Of a stretch of 64,000 nucleotides of DNA, positions 1 to 7,794 are shown piece after piece. The translations under genes and the position numbers were made by a program. Every line of letters starts with the position of its first letter. The stretch's first letter is position 1. The notes below the pieces were generated by a model, which did no database searches, was not told the DNA's origin, and worked only from the letters and a program-made list of their open reading frames with translations. This DNA is from Candidatus Lutibacillus vidarii (GTDB lineage Bacteria > Actinomycetota > Actinomycetes > Actinomycetales > Dermatophilaceae): contig JADKGA010000002.1 of NCBI GenBank assembly GCA_016717165.1, positions 930,001 through 994,000 of the forward strand, read 5' to 3'.

Positions 1-1571
1 AGATCCACCTCTACTTCGGCGGCGACTGCGCGGTCCCCGGCGTGCCGCTGGACCGGCTGCTCGCCCTGGGTGCCGAGGACTACGAGGGCGGTCAGCCCGG
101 GATCTTTAACATGGCGGTCATGGGGCTGCGCCTCGCGCAGCGGGCCAACGGCGTCTCCCAGCTGCACGGCCGGGTCAGCCGGGAGATGTTCGACGGCCTG
201 TGGCCGGGCTTCGACAACACCGAGGTCCCGATCGGCTCGATCACCAACGGGGTGCACGCCCCGACCTGGGTCGACCCGCTGCTCTCCCAGCTCATCGAGC
301 GCAGCCTCGGCGCCTGGGACCTCGACGACCCCGCCACCTGGGAGCGGGTCCCGACGATGCGCTGGGAGGACCTGTGGGCCACCAAGCGCGAGCTGCGGGC
401 CCAGCTCGTCGCCGACGCCCGCAAGCGGGTCCGCAAGTCGTGGATCCAGCGCGGTGCCAGCACCCCCGAGCTCGGCTGGGTGGAGGACATCCTCGACCCG
501 GACGTGCTGACCATCGGCTTCGCGCGGCGGGTGCCGACCTACAAGCGGCTCACCCTCATGCTCAGCGACCCGGAGCGGCTCACCAAGCTCCTCCTGCACC
601 CTGAGCGGCCGATCCAGCTCGTCATCGCGGGCAAGTCGCACCCGGCGGACGACACGGGCAAGAAGCTCATCCAGCAGCTGGTGCGCTTCTCCGACGACCC
701 GTCGGTGCGGCACCGCATCGTCTACCTGCCGAACTACGACATCGAGATGGCGCAGTACCTCTACCCGGGGTGCGACGTCTGGCTCAACAACCCACTGCGC
801 CCGTTCGAGGCGTGCGGCACGTCGGGCATGAAGGCCGCTCTCAACGGTGGCCTCAACCTGTCCATCCTCGACGGCTGGTGGGACGAGTGGTTCGACGGCC
901 AGAACGGCTGGGCGATCCCGACTGCCGACGGCGTCGCGGACCCGGACCGCCGGGACGACCTCGAGGCCGCCGCGCTCTACGACCTCATCGAGAACTCGGT
1001 CGCCCCGCACTTCTACGACCGGGATGTCAACGGCCTGCCACCGCACTGGCTGTCGATGGTCTCGCACACCTTCGCCACGCTCAGCCCCAAGGTCCTCGCG
1101 AGCCGGATGGTCCGCGACTACACCGAGAAGCTCTACGGCCCGGCCGCCCGCGCCGGGATCGCGCTCGACGGCAAGGGCTGGCGCGGGGCGAAGGCCTTGG
1201 CGGCATACAAGGCGAAGGTCCGCGCGGCCTGGCCCTCGGTCCGGGTCGACCACGTCGAGTCGTCCGGCGTCTCGGACTCGCCGCAGATCGGTGACGTCCT
1301 CGAGGTGCACGCGTATATCGACCTCGACGGGTTGACGGCGGACGATGTCGAGGTGCAGTTCGTCCACGGTCGGATCACCGAGTCGGACGTCCTGTGGGAC
1401 ACCCAGTCGCTGCCGCTGCAGCTCGGCGAGTCCTTCGAGGGCAGCCGGCACCGCTTCGACGGGACCCTCCGGTTGGGTCGGACCGGCTCGTTCGGCTACA
1501 CCGTGCGCGTCCTGCCCAAGCACCCGGCGCTCGTCGGTGGCGTCGAGCTGGGGCTGGTCACCAACGCCTGA
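1..1571 (+). CDS. glgP: Alpha-glucan (glycogen/maltodextrin) phosphorylase, C-terminal part, cut by window start
   Basis: C-terminal part of a GT35 alpha-glucan phosphorylase, which releases glucose-1-phosphate from glycogen or maltodextrin in the cytosol using pyridoxal phosphate. The frame is open from base 3, so the true start lies outside the window and 522 residues are visible. Diagnostic motifs are FARRVPTYKR and, near bases 813-840, CGTSGMKAALNGG, whose Lys is the PLP-binding residue, followed by NLSILDGWWDEWF. The motif spacing fits the shorter bacterial form (TIGR02094 type) found in actinobacteria. It converges with glgX, the debranching enzyme, across a strong hairpin, so the pair forms a glycogen breakdown locus without being one operon. 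Confidence 0.93.
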   Translation, partial: IHLYFGGDCAVPGVPLDRLLALGAEDYEGGQPGIFNMAVMGLRLAQRANGVSQLHGRVSREMFDGLWPGFDNTEVPIGSITNGVHAPTWVDPLLSQLIERSLGAWDLDDPATWERVPTMRWEDLWATKRELRAQLVADARKRVRKSWIQRGASTPELGWVEDILDPDVLTIGFARRVPTYKRLTLMLSDPERLTKLLLHPERPIQLVIAGKSHPADDTGKKLIQQLVRFSDDPSVRHRIVYLPNYDIEMAQYLYPGCDVWLNNPLRPFEACGTSGMKAALNGGLNLSILDGWWDEWFDGQNGWAIPTADGVADPDRRDDLEAAALYDLIENSVAPHFYDRDVNGLPPHWLSMVSHTFATLSPKVLASRMVRDYTEKLYGPAARAGIALDGKGWRGAKALAAYKAKVRAAWPSVRVDHVESSGVSDSPQIGDVLEVHAYIDLDGLTADDVEVQFVHGRITESDVLWDTQSLPLQLGESFEGSRHRFDGTLRLGRTGSFGYTVRVLPKHPALVGGVELGLVTNA

Positions 1572-1586
1572 ACCCATCCGTAGTCC

Positions 1587-1623
1587 CCGGAGGGGGTATG
1601 CCGACCCGGCATACCCCCTCCGG
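1587..1623. terminator. Bidirectional terminator hairpin between glgP and glgX
   Basis: Perfect 17-bp inverted repeat (1587-1603 and 1607-1623) with a 3-nt loop, between two convergent genes. There is no T-tract, as is common for actinobacterial terminators. The stem contains GGTATGCC/GGCATACC, an octamer that recurs in many intergenic repeats here. Confidence 0.75.
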
Positions 1624-1673
1624 CGTCTGCGGTCCGGCCGTCGGTTCGCACCGGCGGCGGCCGAAGGAGCGGG

Positions 1674-3830
1674 TCAGGTAGGGTCGGCGACCCGGTACAC
1701 GCGCATCGAGGAGGCGGTGACCCGCTCCACCGTCGAGGTCGCCCCGATCTGGAGGACCGGGCCGCGGCCTTGTGGCCGCGAGTAGGCGCTGTCCCAGACC
1801 AGCCGGTATGCCGTGGCCCCCGGCGGCTGGGGGAGGGCGATGTCGCGGTCCCGGGCGCCGCCGTGGAAGACGATGAGCACCCCGATGCCGCCGACGGCGG
1901 CGCCGTCGAGGTACATCTGCACGGTCCGGGTGCGCGGGTCCTCCCAGTCCCGGGCTGACATCAGGTGGCCGTCGGCGTCATACCAGGCCAGGTCGGTCGA
2001 GCCGTCGGCGTGCTGGGGGCGCCCGGTGAAGAACCGGCGCTGCCGCAGCACCGGGTGGTCGCGACGCAGCTGGGTCAGATAGCGCGTCGTCTCGAGCAGG
2101 TCGTTCTGCCAGGGCTGAAGGTGCCAGGAGAACCAGGAGAGGTCGTTGTCCTGGCAGTAGGTGTTGTTGTTGCCCCGCTGGGTCCGGCCGAACTCGTCGC
2201 CGGCGTTGATCATCGGGACCCCGGTCGCGAGCAGCACGGTGCCGAGGAGGTTCCGCATCGTCCGCTGCCGTTGGGCCTGGACGCGGGGGTCGTTCGACGG
2301 GCCCTCGCTGCCGTGGTTCCATGACCGGTTGTCGGTCGTGCCGTCGCGGTTGCCCTCGCCGTTGTCCGCATTGTGCTTGGTGTTGTACATCGTCAGGTCG
2401 GCGATGGTGAAGCCGTCGTGCGCCGCGACGAAGTTCACCGAGGCGGTCGGGCCGCGGTCCCGCGCCCAGAACAGGTCGGCCGAGCCGGCCAGCCGGGTGC
2501 CGAGGTCGCGGACGCCATACCCGGGCTGCTCGGCCGTGTCGCGGGCGACGTCACCGAGCCAGAAGTTGCGCGCGGTGTCGCGGAAGCGGTCGTTCCACTC
2601 GACGATCGGCGGGGGGAAGTCGCCGGTGCGCCACCCGCCGATGCCGACATCCCATGGCTCGGCGATGAGCTTGACCTGGGTGAGCACCGGGTCGGTGCGC
2701 AGCGCGACGAGGAAGGGGTGGTCCGGGTCGAAGTCGTGGGTGCGCCCGCGGGCCAGGGCGACCGCGAGGTCGAAGCGGAAGCCGTCGACATGGACCTGCT
2801 CGACCCAGTAGCGCAGCGAGTCCAGGACCATCCGGCAGACCACGGCGTGGCGCAGGTCGACGGTGTTGCCGCAGCCGGTGACATCGATATCGACGCCTCG
2901 GGCGTCGAGACGGTAGTACGCCCGGTTGTCCAGGCCCCGCAGCGAGAGGGTGCACCCGTCGGCGGACTGCTCGCAGGTGTGGTTGTAGACGACGTCGAGG
3001 ATGACCTCGATCCCCACCCGGTGCAGCTCCTTGACCATCGACTTAACCTCGTCGAGGCGCCCCTGCGGGTCGCGAGCGTGGGCGTAGGCGCCGTGCGGGG
3101 CGAAGAAGCCGAGGGTGTTGTAGCCCCAGTGGTTGCGCAGGCCGCGCTGGACGAGGTGCGCCTCGGAGGTGAAGGCGTGGATCGGCAGCAGCTCGACCGC
3201 GGTGACGCCGAGGCGCAGCAGGTAGTCGGTCGTCGCCGGATGGCCCATGGCGGCATACGTCCCGCGGAGCGGCTCGGGAACCCCGGGCAGACGCATGGTG
3301 AGGTTGCGCACATGGGTCTCGTAGATGACCGAGTCGGTCCACGGCCGGCGCGGCGGCGCGTCCGAGCCCCAGTCGAAGCGCTCGTCGACGACGACACACC
3401 GGGGGACGGCCCCGGCGGAGTCACGGTCGTCGATGACGAAGGTGTCACCGACGAGGTCAGGGCCGACGCGGTGGGCGTAGATCTCCGGCCGAAGCGACAC
3501 CTCACCCTCGATCGCCCGGGCGTAGGGGTCCAGGAGCAGCTTGGCCTCGTTGTACCGAAGGCCCAGGTCAGGGCGCCACGGACCGGCGGCGCGGACGCCA
3601 TACCGCTGGCCCACCCCGACCCCGTGGATCCGGCCGTACCACCAGCCATGGGCGCGCTCGACCAGCGAGACGCGCTGCTCGCTCGCGCCGGTGGTGTCGC
3701 CTTCGTCGAAGAGGCAGATGTCGATCCCGTCGGCATGCCCGCCATAGACGCAGACCTCCACGCCGTCCTCGACGACGTGCACACCCGGGGGTGGCGGCGT
3801 GTCGCGGCCGGTAGGAGTGGGGATGCGCAT
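1674..3830 (-). CDS. glgX: Glycogen debranching enzyme GlgX (GH13 isoamylase type)
   Basis: Hydrolyses alpha-1,6 branch points of phosphorylase-limited glycogen. It has 718 residues, the normal family length. An N-terminal CBM48-like beta domain (about 10-110) is followed by a GH13 barrel with all signature regions: DVVYNHT (279-285), GFRFDLA with the nucleophile Asp near 354, EPWD with the acid Glu near 391, and HDGFT (471-475). The ATG is preceded by TAGCCT (3843-3838) with a 7-nt spacer and no Shine-Dalgarno sequence, suggesting a leaderless mRNA. It is divergent from the YbjN-like gene and convergent with glgP. Confidence 0.95.
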   Translation of the reverse strand: MRIPTPTGRDTPPPPGVHVVEDGVEVCVYGGHADGIDICLFDEGDTTGASEQRVSLVERAHGWWYGRIHGVGVGQRYGVRAAGPWRPDLGLRYNEAKLLLDPYARAIEGEVSLRPEIYAHRVGPDLVGDTFVIDDRDSAGAVPRCVVVDERFDWGSDAPPRRPWTDSVIYETHVRNLTMRLPGVPEPLRGTYAAMGHPATTDYLLRLGVTAVELLPIHAFTSEAHLVQRGLRNHWGYNTLGFFAPHGAYAHARDPQGRLDEVKSMVKELHRVGIEVILDVVYNHTCEQSADGCTLSLRGLDNRAYYRLDARGVDIDVTGCGNTVDLRHAVVCRMVLDSLRYWVEQVHVDGFRFDLAVALARGRTHDFDPDHPFLVALRTDPVLTQVKLIAEPWDVGIGGWRTGDFPPPIVEWNDRFRDTARNFWLGDVARDTAEQPGYGVRDLGTRLAGSADLFWARDRGPTASVNFVAAHDGFTIADLTMYNTKHNADNGEGNRDGTTDNRSWNHGSEGPSNDPRVQAQRQRTMRNLLGTVLLATGVPMINAGDEFGRTQRGNNNTYCQDNDLSWFSWHLQPWQNDLLETTRYLTQLRRDHPVLRQRRFFTGRPQHADGSTDLAWYDADGHLMSARDWEDPRTRTVQMYLDGAAVGGIGVLIVFHGGARDRDIALPQPPGATAYRLVWDSAYSRPQGRGPVLQIGATSTVERVTASSMRVYRVADPT

Positions 3831-3837
3831 GGCTCAC

Positions 3838-3843
3838 AGGCTA
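3838..3843 (-). promoter_or_regulatory. -10 box TAGCCT of glgX (leaderless)
   Basis: TAnnnT hexamer 7 nt upstream of the glgX ATG, which would place the transcript start at the start codon. There is no ribosome binding site between. Inferred from position only. Confidence 0.5.
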
Positions 3844-3852
3844 GAGGCTCGT

Positions 3853-3858
3853 TACGGT
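3853..3858 (+). promoter_or_regulatory. -10 box TACGGT of the YbjN-like gene (leaderless)
   Basis: TAnnnT hexamer 6 nt before ATG 3865. A GGTGGAG stretch overlaps the spacer and could be a weak ribosome binding site, so leaderless initiation is likely but not certain. Confidence 0.45.
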
Positions 3859-3864
3859 GGAGCA

Positions 3865-4341
3865 ATGAGCGACCCCACCGCACTGCCCAACTTCCCGCCT
3901 CCGCCGGACGAGCATCCGCTCCGGGGCCGCGTCCTCGACGTCATCCAGGACCTCGGGCTCGCCCCGGCGATCGACGACGACGGCGACGTCGCCTTCACGG
4001 TGGACGGGCAGAGCATGTTCGCCCGCTGCCAGGACGGCGACCTGCCGATCATGCGGGTCTTCGGCCAGTGGCTCATCGGCGACCATGTCCCGGACGACCT
4101 CATGGTCCGGCTCCAGCGCTGCAACGACTTCACCCTCCAGCTCATCAGTGCCAAGACCGGGCTGTCCGGCGACAACCTCGTCGTGACCAGCGAGCACGTC
4201 ATCACCCCCGGAGCGGACCTGTCGGTCCTCTTCCAGGTCAGCGTCAACGTCGTTCTCCAGGCCGTCGCCCTGTGGAACGGCTCGTTCCTCGAGCAGGCCC
4301 CCAACCAGGAGCAGGCCCCTAACCAGGAAGGTGAGTCATGA
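3865..4341 (+). CDS. YbjN-domain protein (type III secretion chaperone-like fold)
   Basis: A 158-residue soluble protein of the actinobacterial YbjN/T3SS-chaperone-like superfamily. The visible signature is a compact alpha/beta domain: a helix LRGRVLDVIQDLG, strands DVAFTVDGQSMFARCQ and LPIMRVFGQW, and a C-terminal helical stretch with RCNDF. The biochemical role is unknown. The tail holds a short duplication, EQAPNQ twice. Its TGA overlaps the ATG of the enoyl-CoA hydratase gene (ATGA at 4338-4341), so the two are probably translated together. The start at 3865 is chosen because a -10-like box lies just before it and the longer frame would run into glgX. Confidence 0.7.
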   Translation: MSDPTALPNFPPPPDEHPLRGRVLDVIQDLGLAPAIDDDGDVAFTVDGQSMFARCQDGDLPIMRVFGQWLIGDHVPDDLMVRLQRCNDFTLQLISAKTGLSGDNLVVTSEHVITPGADLSVLFQVSVNVVLQAVALWNGSFLEQAPNQEQAPNQEGES

Positions 4342-5117
4342 GCGAGTTCGTCCGTCTCGAGGTCGAGGGTGGCGTCGGGACGATCCGGCTGGACCGCCCG
4401 AAGATGAACGCCCTCAACCGGCAGATCCAGGAGGAGATCCGGGCCGCCGCCGCAGAGGCCACCTCCCGTCGCGATGTCGCCGCGGTCGTCGTGTATGGCG
4501 GTGAGCGGGTCTTCGCCGCCGGCGCCGACATCAAGGAGATGCAGCAGATGTCGTACACCGAGATGGTCGACGTCTCTCGGCCGCTGCAGTCCGCGATCGG
4601 TGCGGTCGCCGATATCCCCAAGCCGACGGTCGCCGCGATCACCGGGTACGCCCTCGGCGGCGGCTGCGAGCTCGCCCTGGCCTGCGACATCCGGATCGCC
4701 GCCGACAACGCCCAGCTCGGCCAGCCCGAGATCCTCCTCGGCATCATCCCCGGCGCCGGCGGCACCCAGCGGCTGGCCCGGCTCGTCGGCCCCGCCAAGG
4801 CCAAGGAGCTGATCTTCTCGGGCCGCTTCATCGCCGCCGCCGAGGCGCGCGAGATCGGTCTGGTCGACCGCGTCGTCCCCGCCGACCAGGTGTATGCCGA
4901 GGCGGTCGCCTGGGCCACGCAGTTCGTCGGTGGGCCGGCCTATGCCATCCGCGCCGCGAAGGAGGCCGTCGACCGTGGCCTCGAGGTCGACCTCGCGACC
5001 GGCCTGGAGATCGAGCGGATGCTCTTCGCCTCGCTCTTCGCCACCGAGGACCGCTCGGTCGGGATGACCTCCTTCGTCGAGCAGGGTCCGGGCAAGGCGG
5101 TCTTCACTGGCCGCTGA
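4338..5117 (+). CDS. Enoyl-CoA hydratase/isomerase family protein
   Basis: A 259-residue crotonase-fold protein, likely hydrating trans-2-enoyl-CoA in beta-oxidation. Residues about 50-70 carry VFAAGADIKEM, the first oxyanion-hole segment. GYALGGGCELALACDIRIA (about 96-115) is the second segment with its characteristic glycines. QPEILLGIIPGAGGTQRL supplies the two catalytic Glu-type positions (Glu in QPE, and the GIIPGAGG loop with Glu replaced as in many family members, so hydratase versus isomerase is not settled). It is translationally coupled to the upstream YbjN-like gene and overlaps a possible CTG start of the next gene. Confidence 0.88.
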   Translation: MSEFVRLEVEGGVGTIRLDRPKMNALNRQIQEEIRAAAAEATSRRDVAAVVVYGGERVFAAGADIKEMQQMSYTEMVDVSRPLQSAIGAVADIPKPTVAAITGYALGGGCELALACDIRIAADNAQLGQPEILLGIIPGAGGTQRLARLVGPAKAKELIFSGRFIAAAEAREIGLVDRVVPADQVYAEAVAWATQFVGGPAYAIRAAKEAVDRGLEVDLATGLEIERMLFASLFATEDRSVGMTSFVEQGPGKAVFTGR

Positions 5118-5145
5118 CGAGCCGCTCGACACCCTCGTCGTCTAC

Positions 5146-5439
5146 GTGCCCCGGGAGGCGACGCCCCGGGTGCTCGACGCGCTCTTCGGCGCCGGTGCCG
5201 GTGCGATCGGGGACTACCGGGAGTGTGCCTTCGTCTCCTCAGGTATGGGGCAGTTCCGGCCGCTCGGCGGTGCCAGTCCCGCGGTGGGTTCGGTCGGCGA
5301 GCTCACCTATGTCGCCGAGGACCGAGTCGAGGTGACGCTGCCTCGACGGCTCCGGTCGAGTGTCGTGGCGGCGCTCCGAGCGGCCCACCCGTACGAGGAA
5401 CCGGCATTTCACGTGGTCGAGCACGCCTCGGTCTCTTGA
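5146..5439 (+). CDS. YqfO/NIF3-associated CutA-like domain protein
   Basis: A small stand-alone protein resembling the CutA-like insertion domain of YqfO (NIF3 family). The family pattern is clear: LFGAGAGAIGDYRECAFVSSG, then GQFRPLGGASPAVGSVGE, then AAHPYEEPAFHV. Its molecular function is not established; related domains trimerise. The only conventional start is GTG 5146, but this cuts the first strand, LVVYVP, which the open frame encodes just upstream. CTG 5107, preceded by AAGGCGG at a 6-nt spacing and overlapping the end of the enoyl-CoA hydratase gene, would restore it. So the real protein probably begins at 5107 and has 110 residues. Confidence 0.75.
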   Translation: MPREATPRVLDALFGAGAGAIGDYRECAFVSSGMGQFRPLGGASPAVGSVGELTYVAEDRVEVTLPRRLRSSVVAALRAAHPYEEPAFHVVEHASVS

Positions 5440-5665
5440 GCGGCTGTGGTGTGCGCGGTCGGCCGGGTCTCGCCTGGCGTGGGGTGGGCGGTCGGCTGGT
5501 CCTGCGGCGTGGGGCGGCGCTCGCTGGTCCTGCGGGCGTTCCGGCCCGCTGCCGGGTCGGTTGCGGACCTGTGCCGGGGCGTAGAGCCTGCTGCGGGTCG
5601 CTGCCGCTCCGTCGATCACTGCCTTTTCACCCTCGCCACGCCCGCCTGTCGACTCCCCTTCTCAT

Positions 5666-5733
5666 CGAGAGATGGCAAATGGCTGGTATGGGGTCGAGCT
5701 GGGGGCGGCATACCGTGCGTTTGCCATCTCTCG
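5666..5733. repeat. 68-bp palindromic element, copy 1
   Basis: 14-bp perfect outer arms (CGAGAGATGGCAAA and TTTGCCATCTCTCG), 5-nt symmetrical internal loops, a 6-bp inner stem GGTATG/CATACC, and an 18-nt apical loop. Confidence 0.9.
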
Positions 5734-5808
5734 GTGGGGTGCTGGGTCCCGGACTCCTGCTGGCCACCGACACCGCCCGCCCCTCAGCACCGCCCCCCGC
5801 CTCAGCAT

Positions 5809-5876
5809 CGAGAGATGGCAAATGGCTGGTATGGGGTCGAGCTGGGGGCGGCATACCGTGCGTTTGCCATCTCTCG
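5809..5876. repeat. 68-bp palindromic element, copy 2
   Basis: Identical to copy 1 over all 68 bases, 143 bp further on. Confidence 0.9.
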
Positions 5877-6006
5877 ATGGGGTGCCGGTTCCGGACTCCT
5901 GCTGGCTACCGACATCGCCCCCACCCCTCGGCACCGGACCCGGCACTCGGCACCGCCGCCCCTCGGCACCGCGCCCCGGCCTCGGCACCGCCCCCCGCCT
6001 CAGCAT

Positions 6007-6074
6007 CGAGAGATGGCAAATGGCTGCTATGGGGTCGAGCTGGGGGCGGCATACCGTGCGTTTGCCATCTCTCG
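6007..6074. repeat. 68-bp palindromic element, copy 3
   Basis: Same element with one change: inner arm GCTATG instead of GGTATG, not compensated on the other side. Confidence 0.9.
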
Positions 6075-6186
6075 GTGGGTGCCGGGTTACGGACTCCTGC
6101 CGCCCCTCGGCACCGGACCCGGACCTCGGCACCGCGCGCGCCCCTCAACACCGCCGCCCCTCGGCACTGCGCCCGGCTCTCAATAC

Positions 6187-6254
6187 CGAGAGATGGCAAA
6201 TGGCTGGAATGGGGTCGAGCTGGGGCCGGCATACCGTGCGTTTGCCATCTCTCG
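6187..6254. repeat. 68-bp palindromic element, copy 4
   Basis: Same outer arms; the inner arm reads GGAATG and the loop has one further change. It is directly followed by the 23-bp tandem array. Confidence 0.9.
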
Positions 6255-6256
6255 GC

Positions 6257-6417
6257 GAGGGAACCCGGCGGGGCCAGGGTGAGGAAACCGGTGGGGCCAT
6301 GGTGAGGGACCCGGCGGGGCCAGGGTGAGGGACCCGGCTAGCCCAGGGTGAGGGAACCGGCGGGGCCAGGGTGAGGGACCCGGCTAGCCCAGGGTGAGGG
6401 AACCGGCGGGCCCAGGT
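6257..6417. repeat. 23-bp tandem repeat, seven units
   Basis: Seven head-to-tail units of about 23 bp (22-24) starting GAGGGA and ending CAGGGT. Two alternate versions occur, with GGCGGGGCC or GGCTAGCCC in the middle. It ends close to the 3' end of the DUF559 pseudogene. Confidence 0.85.
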
Positions 6418-6444
6418 GAGGGGAACGGGCGCTGCAGGGCGGCG

Positions 6445-7415
6445 TCACCCGAGCAGCAACAGGCGCATCCGCCGTCGGAGGCCGTCGTGCAGCTCGGGGT
6501 CGATGAGGGTGTGCGAGGTGAACTCCACATACGTCCAGCCGGCGGCCTCGAAGAGCAGCCTGCGGGCCCGGTCGCCGAGCCAGTGGGCGCGGTCGGTGCG
6601 GTGCTGGTCGCCGTCATACTCGGCAAGGACGCGGCGGTCGCGCCAGAGGAAGTCGGCCCGGCCGAGGAACTGGCCGAACTCGTCATACACGTTGACATTG
6701 AGCTCGGGCTCGGGCAGGCCCCACGAGGCGAAGACCAGCCGCGAACGGGATTCCATCGGCGAGGCGGCGCCGACTCGGACCTGGCCCAAGGCGGCGACAA
6801 GGCGACGGTACCCCCGGTTCCGACGCCGCGATGCCACAGCGGCCTGCAGGTCGTCGAGGCTGACTCTGGGCACGCTTCGACGGGCGAGAAGGAAGTCCCC
6901 GATGACAACGAGCCGGGTGGTCGAGAGGGTGGCGGCAAGGTCGAGCCAGGTGGTCACCGGATCGGTGACCCGAAGCCCACCGGCGGTCACAACCGTACGG
7001 CGCTCCAGCCCCCGATGATGCTGACATCCGCCGCGCTCGATCGGCGGTCGACCGCTGGCCCGGGCGACGTGGACCGGTTCGTGGGGCTCAGCCCGCGGCA
7101 GGTCCGGCAGGTCCCACAGTCGGGCGGCGGTGAGGTGCGAGAGGCGACATCCGGCGGGAGTGCGGTGGCGAGAGTCAGCAGCAGGCGGCGTATGTCGCCC
7201 CCGGGTTGAGGCGGATCGCCTCGCCACGAGCGGACGCCATGGGCGCTGGCCTCGAGGTCGGCGGCGCGGAGGCGAACCCGGGTGACCCCGTGCGCATGCG
7301 CCGTCGACGTGCGGAAGGGCTCGGTCCGCAAGGCCGCGGGGAGGTCGCTCGGAGGCCGGCTCACCGAACCATCGTGCGGCCGGTCGGGGCCACTGGGGAG
7401 GTTATCCACAGGCAA
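6445..7415 (-). pseudogene. AbiEi-like/DUF559 domain protein, frameshifted
   Basis: Member of a family common in actinobacteria, with an N-terminal AbiEi-antitoxin-like winged-helix region and a C-terminal Vsr-like DUF559 domain. The N-terminal part (PFRTSTAHAHGVTRVRLR, then ASAHGVRSW) is read from 7415 or GTG 7364. The continuation (LSHLTAARLWDLP, GLRVTDPVTTWLDLA, ESRSRLVFASWGLPEPE, RADFLWRDRRVLAEYDGDQH) is in another frame. The switch lies between about 7141 and 7155. Joined, they give about 320 residues, the usual length, so one single-base indel explains the break. It could be real decay or a sequencing error. It sits inside the repeat island, between palindrome copies 4 and 5. Confidence 0.75.
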
Positions 7416-7430
7416 ACCTGGTTATCCACA
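7402..7430 (+). promoter_or_regulatory. Two consensus DnaA boxes
   Basis: TTATCCACA at 7402-7410 and 7422-7430, same strand, 20 bp apart, both followed by GG. They lie at or before the start of the DUF559 pseudogene. There is no dnaA, dnaN, gyrase or parAB gene nearby, so they are not evidence for the chromosomal origin. Confidence 0.6.
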
Positions 7431-7794
7431 GGATGAGGGTGCTCGTGGCCCGGCGACGTTACGCCTGGGGCCGACATCGAAAGATGGGAAATGGCTGGAA
7501 TGGGGTCGGCGAGGGGCCGTCATACCGTGCGTTTGCCATCTTTCGGCGCAGGAGGAGGTGCGGGAGGGCTAGGGAGGCTGGGACTGGCCCGGACCGGGGA
7601 CGGGACTGGCCCGGACCGGGGACGGGACGGGGACGGGCGGGGGACGCGCACCGGAGCGTGGTGAGCGTTACGGTCCCTAGGTCCTCATCCGGGGCGCGGC
7701 GACTGGGATGATGGGCCCTACGAGTGGCCACATTACCGACAAGTAACATGGCCAGGTACGCACCGACCCCACGAGTGGACAAGGACGTTCAGGG
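7431..7794. other. Intergenic stretch before etfB with repeats and promoter
   Basis: No gene. It contains the fifth copy of the 68-bp palindrome, two tandem 22-bp units (7580-7601 and 7602-7623), and the etfB promoter region with TAACAT at 7744, an inverted TTAC/GTAA pair (7733-7746) and two ACGAGTGG words (7720 and 7771). Confidence 0.6.
7478..7545. repeat. 68-bp palindromic element, diverged copy 5
   Basis: Same length and layout as copies 1-4. Outer arms are CGAAAGATGGGAAA and TTTGCCATCTTTCG: the A/T change is matched on both arms, while GGGAAA versus TTTGCC is a single mismatch. The inner pair GGAATG/CATACC is also mismatched. Confidence 0.85.

Larger units (their letters stand above)
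5440..6444. other. 1-kb gene-free stretch with palindromic and tandem repeats
   Basis: No credible gene. It holds four copies of a 68-bp palindromic element, GC-rich low-complexity spacers made of CCTCGGCACCG-like words, and a 23-bp minisatellite that reaches the end of the downstream minus-strand pseudogene. Open frames cross it on both strands only because stop codons are rare at this base composition; their reading phase changes between repeat copies. Confidence 0.75.

Noticed and set aside
3852..5132. Long minus-strand protein opposite the YbjN-like and enoyl-CoA hydratase genes
   Set aside because: It is a shadow of the coding strand with typical antisense composition; the plus strand has clear family motifs.
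5672..6328. Protein of about 218 residues across the palindrome cluster
   Set aside because: It is a translation of the 68-bp repeats and GC-rich spacers; the frame of repeat copies changes and no family is recognised. Open frames exist in all phases here.
7402..7430. Chromosomal replication origin
   Set aside because: Two DnaA boxes only, without dnaA, dnaN, an AT-rich unwinding region or strand-skew evidence that could be judged here.
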